This document shows positions 46,965 through 55,890 of a DNA stretch of 64,000 nt, piece after piece. The position numbers were made by a program, and so were the translations under genes. The notes beneath the pieces are model-generated. The model did not search any database. It was not told where the DNA came from and was given only the letters and a program-made list of their open reading frames with translations. The stretch comes from CAYMSF01 sp964392985 (GTDB lineage: Bacteria; Verrucomicrobiota; Lentisphaeria; Victivallales; Victivallaceae). Where the stretch lies: assembly GCA_964392985.1 (NCBI GenBank), contig CAYMSF010000014.1, positions 15,006-79,005 of the forward strand, given 5' to 3'. The first letter of the stretch is position 1. Each line of letters begins with the position of its first letter.

Positions 46965-47975
46965 ATGATCACCATGAAGGAGATCGCCAAAGAAGCCGGA
47001 TTGTCCAGATACACTGTATCAAAAATATTAAACGGCGATCATAATGTAAAAACAATAAGTCGTGAACGTGTTTTAGCCATTTGCGACAAATCCGGTTATA
47101 TTCCTAATAACAATGCCATCGGTCTTGTCAAGGGCAAAACGGCTATTATCGGCATGATCGTACCATATATTACTGATGATTTTTACAATGAAATAATCGA
47201 GCAGATCGAAGATCTTGCCACGGCAAAAGGTTACCAGTTAGTTTATAAGTCATCATATAATGACGCACAAAAAGAGACCAGTGTAATTAAAAACTTTTTA
47301 GCCCTGAAAGTCTGTGCCATGATTATCGTTCCTGTTGTCAGCAATCCGGATTTGCGCATTCACCAACTTGCGGCAAGAAACATCCCCGTTGTATATCTTG
47401 ACCGGCCGTTATGCCGAAACAGCAAAGGAGTTTACACCGTATTGAATGATAATGAAAAAAGCGGTTATGATATGACAGAGTATTTGATTAAAAAGGGTCG
47501 TACTCCAGCTTATCTGGGAAGCTTTTATGGCGAAAGTAATATTACCCCGGCACTGCGGCAAAAGGGCTATCTTGATGCCATGAAAACTCATTGTCTGAAA
47601 CCATTTCTTATCCCGTGTAATTACAGTTCACAAAAACAGGATAATGAAATCTACGGTTACGAAAATATGGTTCACCTGCTTAACCATGCCGCCCCGCCGG
47701 ATGCAGTGTTTTGTGTTACTGACGCTGTCGCCCTTGGCGTGACAAAGGCGATTCGTGACGCCGGCTTTGTGCCGGGAAAGGAAATAGCGGTCGCTGGACA
47801 TGACAATTTACGCTTCAGCAGTTTTGTAACACCATCAATCACGACGATGAAACAGCCCAAACAACTGCTCGGCAAAACCTGTATCGACATCGCTGATAAA
47901 TTGATAAAATGTCAACCTGTATCAAGGAAAAAACATATTTTCCCCTCAGAATTGATTGTTCGCGACTCAGGATGA
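46965..47975 (+). CDS. LacI/GalR-family transcription regulator
   Basis: 336 residues from ATG 46965; the open frame runs 36 bases further up but only from TTG. DNA-binding helix-turn-helix TMKEIAKEAGLSRYTVSKIL at the N-terminus, hinge with YIPNNNA, then a sugar-binding periplasmic-protein-like core. It opens the carbohydrate locus and most likely represses it. A copy of the gene's last about 50 bases recurs at 52279. Confidence 0.92.
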   Translation: MITMKEIAKEAGLSRYTVSKILNGDHNVKTISRERVLAICDKSGYIPNNNAIGLVKGKTAIIGMIVPYITDDFYNEIIEQIEDLATAKGYQLVYKSSYNDAQKETSVIKNFLALKVCAMIIVPVVSNPDLRIHQLAARNIPVVYLDRPLCRNSKGVYTVLNDNEKSGYDMTEYLIKKGRTPAYLGSFYGESNITPALRQKGYLDAMKTHCLKPFLIPCNYSSQKQDNEIYGYENMVHLLNHAAPPDAVFCVTDAVALGVTKAIRDAGFVPGKEIAVAGHDNLRFSSFVTPSITTMKQPKQLLGKTCIDIADKLIKCQPVSRKKHIFPSELIVRDSG

Positions 47976-48048
47976 TCTTGATTTTATTAAAAAATGTTTT
48001 TTTCTTACACATATATTGACACGAGTAAATAATGCTTTTATATGTAGT
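47919..48048 (+). repeat. Duplicated lacI-tail/promoter block, copy 1
   Basis: From GTATCAAGGAAA through the LacI stop to the promoter of the first GH2-like gene. Copy 2 at 52279-52420 shares long identical stretches (for example around CAGAATTGATTGTTCGCGAC and ATTGACACGAGT). Confidence 0.8.
48015..48044 (+). promoter_or_regulatory. Sigma-70 promoter with overlapping palindrome upstream of the first GH2-like gene
   Basis: TTGACA (48016-48021), 17-base spacer, TATATG (48039-48044). The near-palindrome ATTGACACGAGTAAAT (48015-48030) covers the -35 element, a typical place for a repressor operator, here presumably for the LacI protein. Confidence 0.7.
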
Positions 48049-48080
48049 ATAAGCTGACATCAAATAAAAAGGAGCCCAAA

Positions 48081-51000
48081 ATGTCAAGTAACTTTTTTCA
48101 AAAAGTAATAATGACTGCGGTTATTGTACTTATGACCTGGGCTGCGGTAAACGTAACTGTGGCGCAGGAAACTGGGACCGCTCCAACTCAGAATGTTCAT
48201 TTTGCGGATCCGAACGGTGACGCGTTAAATGCACGGAAAGAAGAACCGTATTTGCATCCGAAGGACTGTGACAAGTTCTACGGAAAACTGCCGCGACTCT
48301 ATCTGCACGGCAATTGGAAACTGATGATAGTACCCAACACCGGAAAAAAGCCCGGCCGTGCGGATTATTTCCTCGATGACCGGGGCATGGTCGAGGGGTT
48401 CACCCGCGCTGACTATGACGACCGGGAATGGGATGATTTCTACATTCCCCAGAAGATCATTTTGACCAAAGACAACAAGTACGGCATTAAATTTACAAAA
48501 ATTCCTCCGGTTCCGTCCGTTAACGAATACGGCTCGCCGGTCGCAAGTGCCGGCAAGCAATTGCCGTATTCCATTGCGGATGGATACTCCTACCTGTCCA
48601 CCCGTTTCTTCGTGCCGTCGGGAATGGCAGGCCAACGCCTGATCCTCCGCCTGGAGGCGGCCGACAGCCTTCCTATTGTTTTTCTCAACGGCAAAGAGGT
48701 CGCCCGCTTCGCCACCGTTGCCCTAGGCGCCAATGGAGATGTCTACGCTGCGGACCTGACGGACTATCTTATTCCCGGCCAAAGCAACCGGCTCGTGGTA
48801 CGCACCTATAACCAGTTCTATCAGGATAATTGGGACGTCAAAACCGCCTCCTTTAACTGTAACGGGATCTGGGGATCTACCTGGATAGAGTTCTGGCCTG
48901 AGGCTAGGGTAGAAACTATGAAGATCACCCCGCGGTTCCCGGACTCTATAGAAACCTCCCTGAAATTGGTCAATGCCGGAAAAAAACAGGATGCAAAGAT
49001 CAGGGTGCTGGTGGAGCCCTGGCGCGGCGCCCATTCCCTCGCCGTGGATACAGCGGAGAAACCATGGGAGCACACATTCAACTGCACGCTGAACGCAGGC
49101 GGCAGTCAAACCTCATTCACCATGCCATTGCCCGGCATCAAGTCATGGCATATGGATACACCCTATCTCTACAGCGTAAAGATTTTCGTCAATGATTCAC
49201 TGGCCGGCTGGGATACCTTTGGCATGCGCTCTCTTTCGCGTGAAGCCGGAAAACTCCGCATGAACGGCAAGCCGTTCTATTTGTTCGGCGCTACCTTTGA
49301 GGAATCACAACTCTCCGATAATAATGGCGACAGAAGCACGCTTTCCCGAAATAAAAACGGATTCCTCGCCCGGCTCATGGCTTATTACAAGCAGGATATG
49401 GGAATGAATGCCGCCATTCGCGGCGGGTATATGCCGGAGATATTTTATCAATTGTGCGACGAACTCGGTTTGGCGCGCACCGATGAAGCGTTGATTCTTT
49501 TACCATCATATTTAGAACCGAATATTCTCGCCCTGTTCCAGAATCCTTTCTACCTGGCCTACCACAGAAGTGGGAGTCGGACTCCCATAATTGAAGCGGA
49601 ACTTCGATTTCGTAAATACTACCAGCGCATTGTGGAGCTTAACTATAACCATCCCAGCATCATTGGCTGGGGAACACCCACAGAGCAATATATGGCTGAC
49701 CGCACCAATTACGATCTGCTGGCTGATATTCTGGGCTCATTAGATCCCTCCCGACTGAAATTCGAAGAGGGAAGCCTTTTCTGTAACACCAAATTGTCGG
49801 CCAACGGTAAAATATCTTTTGAAAAATGGGGTGAAAATGACAGCCCCGCGGGTCCTGCGGGCTTGGATTTCGTCGTCATCCACAACCGTCCCATGCAATA
49901 TGGTTATGGTCTGTCCCTCGGCGCGGAGATTGATGAATTAAAGCTCTATGAGTACAAAAGCCGTTTGGCCTATAAGGAAGCGGGCGGCATACCGATAATT
50001 GCTGCTCCGTCATTACACATGGAATCATTTCAAGACCAATGGTATTATCTGCCCTGGCGCCCCGAAGATATCGCTAGAATTCCTGCCAATCGCCCTGATC
50101 GTCTGGAAACCATTGCCGCCGTGCGAAAACTGCTCACCGCGGAAGGCAGCTACGACAAAAAACAATTTTGTGACTATATCCTTACTGTCCAGCCGAAGCT
50201 GCGTGGCTACCTCTTCTCGCCATTCAGTATCAGGCTCATCGGCTTGGCCGACTATGCTTTGGCCACACCACGAAAATATCAATTTATCGCCTTTGAAAAC
50301 CAGCGACTCGGTGAACTGTTTCGGCTGCATAGCGATTTATTCAGAGGCTTCGCCTCTGGTCATAACATCGATATCCTGCCTGCTCCCGCAGCTATGGAAG
50401 CCCGCCCCTTTACTGCCTTGCTTGATAATGACTATCTCAAACCCTATTATATGTCGAAATACATGAAACGGATGCAGCAGCCGGTACTGCCCGTTCTCGA
50501 CTGGCATATGAAACACAATCTCTTCTCCGGCGAAAAAGCGAAATACACCCTGACCGTGCTGAACGATAGCGCCGGCGAAATAGGTGCGGGCAAAGTAACA
50601 TCGCGCATACTTCCGGGTTCGGCTTTTGAAATATTCGATTTGGGGGCGGCCCCGGCGGAAGTGTATGAAAAATCATTCGACGTTGCTGCCATACCTTGCG
50701 GCGGGCGTTGGCAACAGGAGATATCGCTGGATGTTCCGGGCAGTCTGGCGCCGGGGCGATATACCATGGAACTGGTTTATACCGGAAAAGACGGCCTTGC
50801 TGCGAGCAACCGATATCCTATAAATATCGGCGGTCGCAGTCAAGAACGCATTACCAGTACCCGCCGGACCGCGCTATATGGCGGCGCCCCCAATGGGCCG
50901 AACCTCGAGAATATTCTTTCCGGCTTGGGCGTGGCTTTTGATCCCGTGAAAGATTTCGCCAGACTTGGCGAATACAAGGTGCTTATCCTCTCCCCCTATT

Positions 51001-52238
51001 CCATTGACGAGGTCGTTAAGACGCATGGTGAAAAGATTAATGCCTGGCTCAATACTGGCGGAACCCTGCTTTGCTTTGAACAGAACATCAAAGGTCCATT
51101 CCCCTTCCTGCCTCAGGCTACCCTTAAACTGGCGGAAGAAAGACCGGTGCATTTCTCTACCCGTGTCGTCCGGGGACCGGACGCACCGGCGACCGAGAGC
51201 GGTTTTCATGTGGTTGAACCGATCGAAAAGCATCATCCCATTTTCCAGGGAATCAACGATATCAAGGACTTTGACACCTGGAACGGCGAAAAGGGGCGTG
51301 TTTATTCCTCGCTGATCCAGCCGCTTTCGGAAGGGGTGCTGCTTTTTGGAGGGTTTGGTGGCGGACCAACGGAGAATGCACTTGACAAGAATAGTGGCAG
51401 CGATCACTTTGAGTACGGCATGGCTGCCGCCGAAGTGCGTGAAGACAAAGGTGTCTGTCTCTTTTCGCAGGTGGAGGCGGTGATGCGCTACGACACCGAC
51501 CCGGTAGCGAGGCGTTATGTTAACCAGCTGATTGCCTATGCGCTCTCGCCAGATGCAGGAAAATATGCAAAACCATTACGGAGCAAATCTATCAGTCAAG
51601 AAAAAGAAAAGCCCGTTAAAAAAACCGAAAACATCAAACCTCTTATTCATCTTTCCTTTGATAATATCTCGGGGAATGAAGTAAAAAATGAAGGCACTAT
51701 TGCGGCGCAGATAAAGCTGGTTGACGGTAATAGTGTTATTGACAATCAGGGAAAAGATGGCAAAGCGCTTCAATTTGATGGCAAAACTGCTCTGCAGATC
51801 AATAATGCATCATTTGACTTTAACAAGGGGTTTGCTATTGAATTCCAGATGAAGCCCCAGGATATGCGTTTTGGATTTATCCTCTGTTTTGAGCAACTCC
51901 TTTTTCTGAGGCTTGAAAACAATGCGATTAAAACAGGCAATTGTCTTTACGGTGAAAAATATGCGCTTACTGTTACAGAAAAGATCGATATAAACAATAC
52001 CTCCTGGACGCATGTTGTTATTTCATTCGATCCGGAAAAGGATTCTGCGACAAGAATTTTTATTAACGGCAAGGAAAGCGCATACTCGCAGCAGGACGAA
52101 GTAAAAAAAGGCAAAGCGCCTGTATGTGCAAAGTCAATTTTTATAGGCAAGAGACAGGAGACAAAGGCCGGAGATGGCAGGTTATATAATGGTTCGCTGG
52201 ATGAATTTAAAATTTATGACCGGGGAATTATGCAATAA
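48081..52238 (+). CDS. Very large secreted GH2-like protein with C-terminal LamG/concanavalin-type domain
   Basis: 1385 residues. Signal peptide of about 28 residues ending VTVAQE. GH2 sugar-binding sandwich (about 60-290), immunoglobulin-like domain, TIM-barrel (about 385-680), further sandwiches, a glutamine-amidotransferase/ThuA-like segment near 920-1130, and a LamG-type sandwich from about 1190. The barrel has NHPSIIGWGTPTE, with Glu535 at the acid/base position but Thr before it instead of the usual Asn. Where GH2 enzymes have their nucleophile (consensus IxxEyG) this reads IPIIAAPS, with no Glu. Starts after AAAGGAG. Substrate unknown, probably a plant or algal glycan side chain. Confidence 0.82.
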   Translation: MSSNFFQKVIMTAVIVLMTWAAVNVTVAQETGTAPTQNVHFADPNGDALNARKEEPYLHPKDCDKFYGKLPRLYLHGNWKLMIVPNTGKKPGRADYFLDDRGMVEGFTRADYDDREWDDFYIPQKIILTKDNKYGIKFTKIPPVPSVNEYGSPVASAGKQLPYSIADGYSYLSTRFFVPSGMAGQRLILRLEAADSLPIVFLNGKEVARFATVALGANGDVYAADLTDYLIPGQSNRLVVRTYNQFYQDNWDVKTASFNCNGIWGSTWIEFWPEARVETMKITPRFPDSIETSLKLVNAGKKQDAKIRVLVEPWRGAHSLAVDTAEKPWEHTFNCTLNAGGSQTSFTMPLPGIKSWHMDTPYLYSVKIFVNDSLAGWDTFGMRSLSREAGKLRMNGKPFYLFGATFEESQLSDNNGDRSTLSRNKNGFLARLMAYYKQDMGMNAAIRGGYMPEIFYQLCDELGLARTDEALILLPSYLEPNILALFQNPFYLAYHRSGSRTPIIEAELRFRKYYQRIVELNYNHPSIIGWGTPTEQYMADRTNYDLLADILGSLDPSRLKFEEGSLFCNTKLSANGKISFEKWGENDSPAGPAGLDFVVIHNRPMQYGYGLSLGAEIDELKLYEYKSRLAYKEAGGIPIIAAPSLHMESFQDQWYYLPWRPEDIARIPANRPDRLETIAAVRKLLTAEGSYDKKQFCDYILTVQPKLRGYLFSPFSIRLIGLADYALATPRKYQFIAFENQRLGELFRLHSDLFRGFASGHNIDILPAPAAMEARPFTALLDNDYLKPYYMSKYMKRMQQPVLPVLDWHMKHNLFSGEKAKYTLTVLNDSAGEIGAGKVTSRILPGSAFEIFDLGAAPAEVYEKSFDVAAIPCGGRWQQEISLDVPGSLAPGRYTMELVYTGKDGLAASNRYPINIGGRSQERITSTRRTALYGGAPNGPNLENILSGLGVAFDPVKDFARLGEYKVLILSPYSIDEVVKTHGEKINAWLNTGGTLLCFEQNIKGPFPFLPQATLKLAEERPVHFSTRVVRGPDAPATESGFHVVEPIEKHHPIFQGINDIKDFDTWNGEKGRVYSSLIQPLSEGVLLFGGFGGGPTENALDKNSGSDHFEYGMAAAEVREDKGVCLFSQVEAVMRYDTDPVARRYVNQLIAYALSPDAGKYAKPLRSKSISQEKEKPVKKTENIKPLIHLSFDNISGNEVKNEGTIAAQIKLVDGNSVIDNQGKDGKALQFDGKTALQINNASFDFNKGFAIEFQMKPQDMRFGFILCFEQLLFLRLENNAIKTGNCLYGEKYALTVTEKIDINNTSWTHVVISFDPEKDSATRIFINGKESAYSQQDEVKKGKAPVCAKSIFIGKRQETKAGDGRLYNGSLDEFKIYDRGIMQ

Positions 52239-52253
52239 TTTTTAAGGAGAAAC

Positions 52254-52334
52254 ATGGTAAAACAAAGAAAGAAAACCGGTATCAAGGAAAACACATATTT
52301 TCTCTCAGAATTGATTGTTCGCGACTCAGGCTGA
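52254..52334 (+). other. 26-codon frame with strong ribosome site made from a LacI tail
   Basis: ATG at 52254 follows AAGGAG; 26 codons then TGA. The last nine residues (SELIVRDSG) are identical to the end of the LacI protein, out of register with its upstream DNA by one base. It may be a real micro-peptide or, more likely, debris of the segmental duplication. Confidence 0.4.
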
Positions 52335-52420
52335 TCGCGCCAATTTATTGACATTATAAAAATTGCACTTTTTTCTTGTATATATATTGACACGAGTCAA
52401 TAATGCTTTTATAGTAGTCT
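52279..52420 (+). repeat. Duplicated lacI-tail/promoter block, copy 2
   Basis: Second copy of the 47919-48048 block, lying between the first GH2-like gene and the mutarotase-like gene. It contains the LacI tail remnant and a full promoter. Small insertions and one base loss mark divergence. Confidence 0.8.
52386..52415 (+). promoter_or_regulatory. Sigma-70 promoter with perfected palindrome upstream of the mutarotase-like gene
   Basis: TTGACA (52387-52392), 17-base spacer, TATAGT (52410-52415). ATTGACACGAGTCAAT (52386-52401) is a palindrome with six-base arms ATTGAC/GTCAAT, more symmetric than the copy at 48015. Candidate LacI operator. Confidence 0.72.
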
Positions 52421-52430
52421 ACGCTGTCGA

Positions 52431-52451
52431 GCCAATTTCAAAAGTATTGGC
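52431..52451 (+). promoter_or_regulatory. Leader hairpin GCCAAT-N9-ATTGGC, copy 1
   Basis: Perfect 6-9-6 inverted repeat just after the promoter, in the leader of the mutarotase-like gene. The copy at 55842 is nearly its reverse complement. Confidence 0.5.
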
Positions 52452-52468
52452 TTTAACGTCTTAAATAA

Positions 52469-53599
52469 ATGGATGATTTTATAATGATGCTAAAGAAATT
52501 CAATACAGGATTAATATTGAGCCGTGTCCTGATTACCGGTCTCATGTTTTGCGGTATTCCATGTCTGGTTCAGGGGAAAGAGAATGCGGCTGAAAATACA
52601 AATATTTCTGCTGAGTATCCGACCGCCAGCATAAGCAACGATCGCATCACTCTTGTTGTTTATCTGCCTGATGCGGAAAAAGGCTATTACCGCGGGACTC
52701 GCTTTGACTGGTCGTCGCAAGTTGCAAAACTCCAGTATCGCGGGCATAACTGGTTCGGCAGTCGTGCGACCAAGCCGCATAATTCTGTAGATCCAAACGA
52801 GGGAACTGGCGTGTCGGTAGAGTTCGGCATCGGATACAATGGTCTGCCGTCGGCTGTTGGCTATGCGGAAGCCAAACCCGGCGAGGGGTTTCTGAAAATA
52901 GGTGTGGGCGAATTGCGCAAACCGGAGAAACCAGAAGAAAAAGGCGAGACCCGGCACGGGTACCTTTATTACTACCCTTATGAAATGATCCGCGCATTTC
53001 CCTTGACTTTTAATCGTGGAAGTGACTGGATCGAATTCACCCAGGAATCGGCGCTGGTGCAAGGTTATATGTACCGGTTGACCCGGCGGTTTGCACTGTT
53101 GCCGCAGGCGGACGGTTTTGTTATGGAAGTTACCTTGGAGAATCGCGGTTCGAAAACGATCAACCAGACTGCCTATGAGCATAATTTTATTAACCTCGAT
53201 GGCGGGGTGATTGGTGATGGATGGCGCATCGTTTATCCCTTTGTTCCGCGCCCGTATGGAGAAACCGGCATGGAGCCATACCTGCAATTTAATGGCAAGG
53301 AAATCAGGCTTACGCGTGAACTCCAGCGCAAAGAAAGAGGCGTTGGATATAATCTGGAAGGGTTTTCGCAAAATCCCGCCGACAATACGACGCTGGTTTT
53401 TGCGGGCATGAAAGATATATGCCTGCGAATCTCCTCTATCGAACCATTGGTACAAAATCGTATTTACATTGCCCCTAAGATAGTATGCCCGGAATCGCAT
53501 ATCGCCATCATTGTTCCTCCCGGGGAAACCAAACGCTGGCAGACACGATACGAATTCGTGGACGTGTCGAAACCAACGCAAGGATTAATAAGCAAATGA
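52469..53599 (+). CDS. Secreted mutarotase-fold protein of unknown function
   Basis: 376 residues. Long N-terminal region (start uncertain; internal Met codons at 52484/52487 also possible) followed by a signal peptide ending near LVQGKE. The mature part is beta-rich with NDRITLVVYLPD, YYRGTRFDW and YEHNFINLDGG, resembling aldose-1-epimerase-type sandwiches. No catalytic site recognised. Lies between the two GH2-like genes in the locus. Confidence 0.65.
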   Translation: MDDFIMMLKKFNTGLILSRVLITGLMFCGIPCLVQGKENAAENTNISAEYPTASISNDRITLVVYLPDAEKGYYRGTRFDWSSQVAKLQYRGHNWFGSRATKPHNSVDPNEGTGVSVEFGIGYNGLPSAVGYAEAKPGEGFLKIGVGELRKPEKPEEKGETRHGYLYYYPYEMIRAFPLTFNRGSDWIEFTQESALVQGYMYRLTRRFALLPQADGFVMEVTLENRGSKTINQTAYEHNFINLDGGVIGDGWRIVYPFVPRPYGETGMEPYLQFNGKEIRLTRELQRKERGVGYNLEGFSQNPADNTTLVFAGMKDICLRISSIEPLVQNRIYIAPKIVCPESHIAIIVPPGETKRWQTRYEFVDVSKPTQGLISK

Positions 53600-53765
53600 A
53601 CAGCAAACAAGGCGTTTTGACGGCGCATGAATTTAAAGCGGCGAACAAGTCTTACAACGTTCCCGTCGTTTTGTCTTTAAGCAGTGTGATTGTAATCAAT
53701 CTGCCGGTTAAAATTGAGTATAATTGCACCATTTGCAAAGCAGCATTTAAATATGGAGAATGTTG

Positions 53766-55748
53766 ATGAATATTTCATCACAAATGACCGGTAGTGCTAC
53801 TGCGAATACCGGCAACAGCAAGACTTTCAATTGCGGGACTTTGACCTATACAAAAATGGGATTATTTGTCCTTTTCGCCTGGCTGCTGTGGGGTGACTTC
53901 TGTTTTACTTTGATGGAGGCCGTCGTGCCCAGCATAATGCCGTTGAAAATGAAAGCGCTCGGATGCCCGAACTGGCTGATAGGAGCAATTCTGACTACAG
54001 CGCCGAGTATTTTGGATATAACAGTCAATCCTTTTATCAGCTTTAAAAGCGACCGTTTCCGCAGTCGCTGGGGGAGAAGGATTCCCTTTATTGTTTGTGC
54101 AATGCCATTTCTTTGTATCAGCCTTGCTATGCTCGGCTTCAGTGACGATTTGTGCTTATTGTTGCGAAAAAATTCCGACTATTTGCAACAGTACTCGCCA
54201 ACGACCATTACGATTGCATTAATCGCGGTTTTTATGATGATGTTTCAGTTCTTCAATCTGTTTGTCAGTGCTATGTTCATGTATTTATTCAACGACGTGG
54301 TTCCAGCACAGTTTTTGTCCAGATTTATGGGGGCATTCAGGATTGTCGGCACCGGCGCCGGCGCGTTGTACAACTGCTTTATCTTTCAATATGCTTCAAC
54401 ACACATGCGGGAAATCTTTATAGGCGCAGCGCTGTTGTATCTGATTGGTTTCGGAATGGTATGTTTTATGATTAAAGAAGGTCAATACCCGCCGCCAAGC
54501 GAAACAGAACGCAGTTCCGCCATGGGTTTACAAGGATTTAAAACATTCTTCAAGGAATCGTTTTCGCACAAGTTCTACTGGTTCAGATTTCTTTCGACAG
54601 CATTTGGCTTCTTTGCCTGGGCAATTTTCTCATTTAATATTTTCTTTAATCAGGAAATGGGGCTGACACTGGGACAAATCGGCAATATCATCGGCATCTC
54701 TTCAGTTGTTCAGATGTCAGCTATGTTTTTCATGTCAATTTTTGTTGACCGCTGGCATCCGATTCGCATTTGCACTTATGGAGCCATTTTTGCAGTAATC
54801 GGCTATGCCGTAAGTTTGGTCTGGATATTTGTAACGCTTCCCGGCAATTATTTTTACTGGCTGAATATGGGTAATGCTTTAATCTGCGCTTTTCTGCTGG
54901 CATTGGTTAACGTCGCTTCTATGACTTGCCAGATGCGGATTTTTCCAAAATCCAGGTATGGACAATTCTGTTCGGCGCAGTGGATTATCCGTTCAATGTT
55001 CGTTGTTGTTGCCGGAGTTCTTTCCGGCTTATTTATTGATGGCGTTAAAATATTATGCCACGGGTCCGATTTCGCCTACCGGTTTATTTTTACCTGGCTG
55101 GTAGTATTTTTAGCAATCAGTGCGGCGTTCATGGTATATACTTATCGTGAATGGTACCGGCTGGGTGGCGATAAACATTTTCATCCTCCCGCGCCGTGGA
55201 ACCCGGACGGCATCGAAGAAATACAAGCAGTGCCTTTTGTCGGACCGCAGAAGAAGTGGCTTAATCTCTATTTTCTGCTCTTTGACAGTATTATGGCGTT
55301 ATCAACTTTGGGTGTAGTGGTGTTTATGTGGTGGATGTACGTGCAGCATAAAATGGTCGCATTCCAATGGTATGGCTGGGCAATTCTTCCGCTTACAGTT
55401 CTGGCATGGTTGCTCTGGCTGGCGTTGAAAGCATCAATGCGACGGGATATTCACGCCGCTCAAAACGGCTTGCCGCTAAAAAATGGCATTCCACATCACG
55501 GCATGATGATTATCTTTGCCGCGAAGTTTTTGCTTGCCATCGGCATCTGGGTGTTTCAAGTGATCGTTGCCATTAATCTCAATATGGAGTCAGGCGCCAT
55601 TGTATTTGGTTTCGCCAATGCGATTACCAATTTCCTGTTGATCGGAACGGTGTATTTGCTATGCAGAATTGAACGCGGGTACTCGAGTGAGGTAGACAAA
55701 AAACCGGAAGTTGAGCCTGATTCGACATTGGCGACGATACCGGCATGA
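53766..55748 (+). CDS. MFS/GPH-family sugar:cation symporter
   Basis: 660 residues from ATG 53766, which has GGAG seven bases upstream. About 12-13 membrane helices. The signature SDRFRSRWGRRIPFI in the loop after helix 2-3 is typical of glycoside-pentoside-hexuronide transporters, which bring sugars in with Na+ or H+. Follows the mutarotase-like gene by about 165 bases. It is longer than usual GPH proteins (about 450-500) because of wider loops and extra helices. Confidence 0.86.
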   Translation: MNISSQMTGSATANTGNSKTFNCGTLTYTKMGLFVLFAWLLWGDFCFTLMEAVVPSIMPLKMKALGCPNWLIGAILTTAPSILDITVNPFISFKSDRFRSRWGRRIPFIVCAMPFLCISLAMLGFSDDLCLLLRKNSDYLQQYSPTTITIALIAVFMMMFQFFNLFVSAMFMYLFNDVVPAQFLSRFMGAFRIVGTGAGALYNCFIFQYASTHMREIFIGAALLYLIGFGMVCFMIKEGQYPPPSETERSSAMGLQGFKTFFKESFSHKFYWFRFLSTAFGFFAWAIFSFNIFFNQEMGLTLGQIGNIIGISSVVQMSAMFFMSIFVDRWHPIRICTYGAIFAVIGYAVSLVWIFVTLPGNYFYWLNMGNALICAFLLALVNVASMTCQMRIFPKSRYGQFCSAQWIIRSMFVVVAGVLSGLFIDGVKILCHGSDFAYRFIFTWLVVFLAISAAFMVYTYREWYRLGGDKHFHPPAPWNPDGIEEIQAVPFVGPQKKWLNLYFLLFDSIMALSTLGVVVFMWWMYVQHKMVAFQWYGWAILPLTVLAWLLWLALKASMRRDIHAAQNGLPLKNGIPHHGMMIIFAAKFLLAIGIWVFQVIVAINLNMESGAIVFGFANAITNFLLIGTVYLLCRIERGYSSEVDKKPEVEPDSTLATIPA

Positions 55749-55841
55749 AAATTAACCATGGAGGTGTGTAGATATGTTTGTGAGTTTTTGCACTTTTTAA
55801 GCAAAAAATTGCAACGGCGTGTAAAGTATTAACAGGCAAAA

Positions 55842-55862
55842 GCCAATAGTTTTGAAATTGGC
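55842..55862 (+). promoter_or_regulatory. Leader hairpin GCCAAT-N9-ATTGGC, copy 2
   Basis: Perfect 6-9-6 inverted repeat 29 bases before the second GH2-like start codon. Nearly the reverse complement of the copy at 52431. Confidence 0.5.
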
Positions 55863-55890
55863 TCCGTCATCAAATAAAAAGGGGCAAAAA

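Noticed and set aside
52511..53581. 356-codon minus-strand frame
   Set aside because: Antisense shadow of the mutarotase-like gene; no ribosome site or family.
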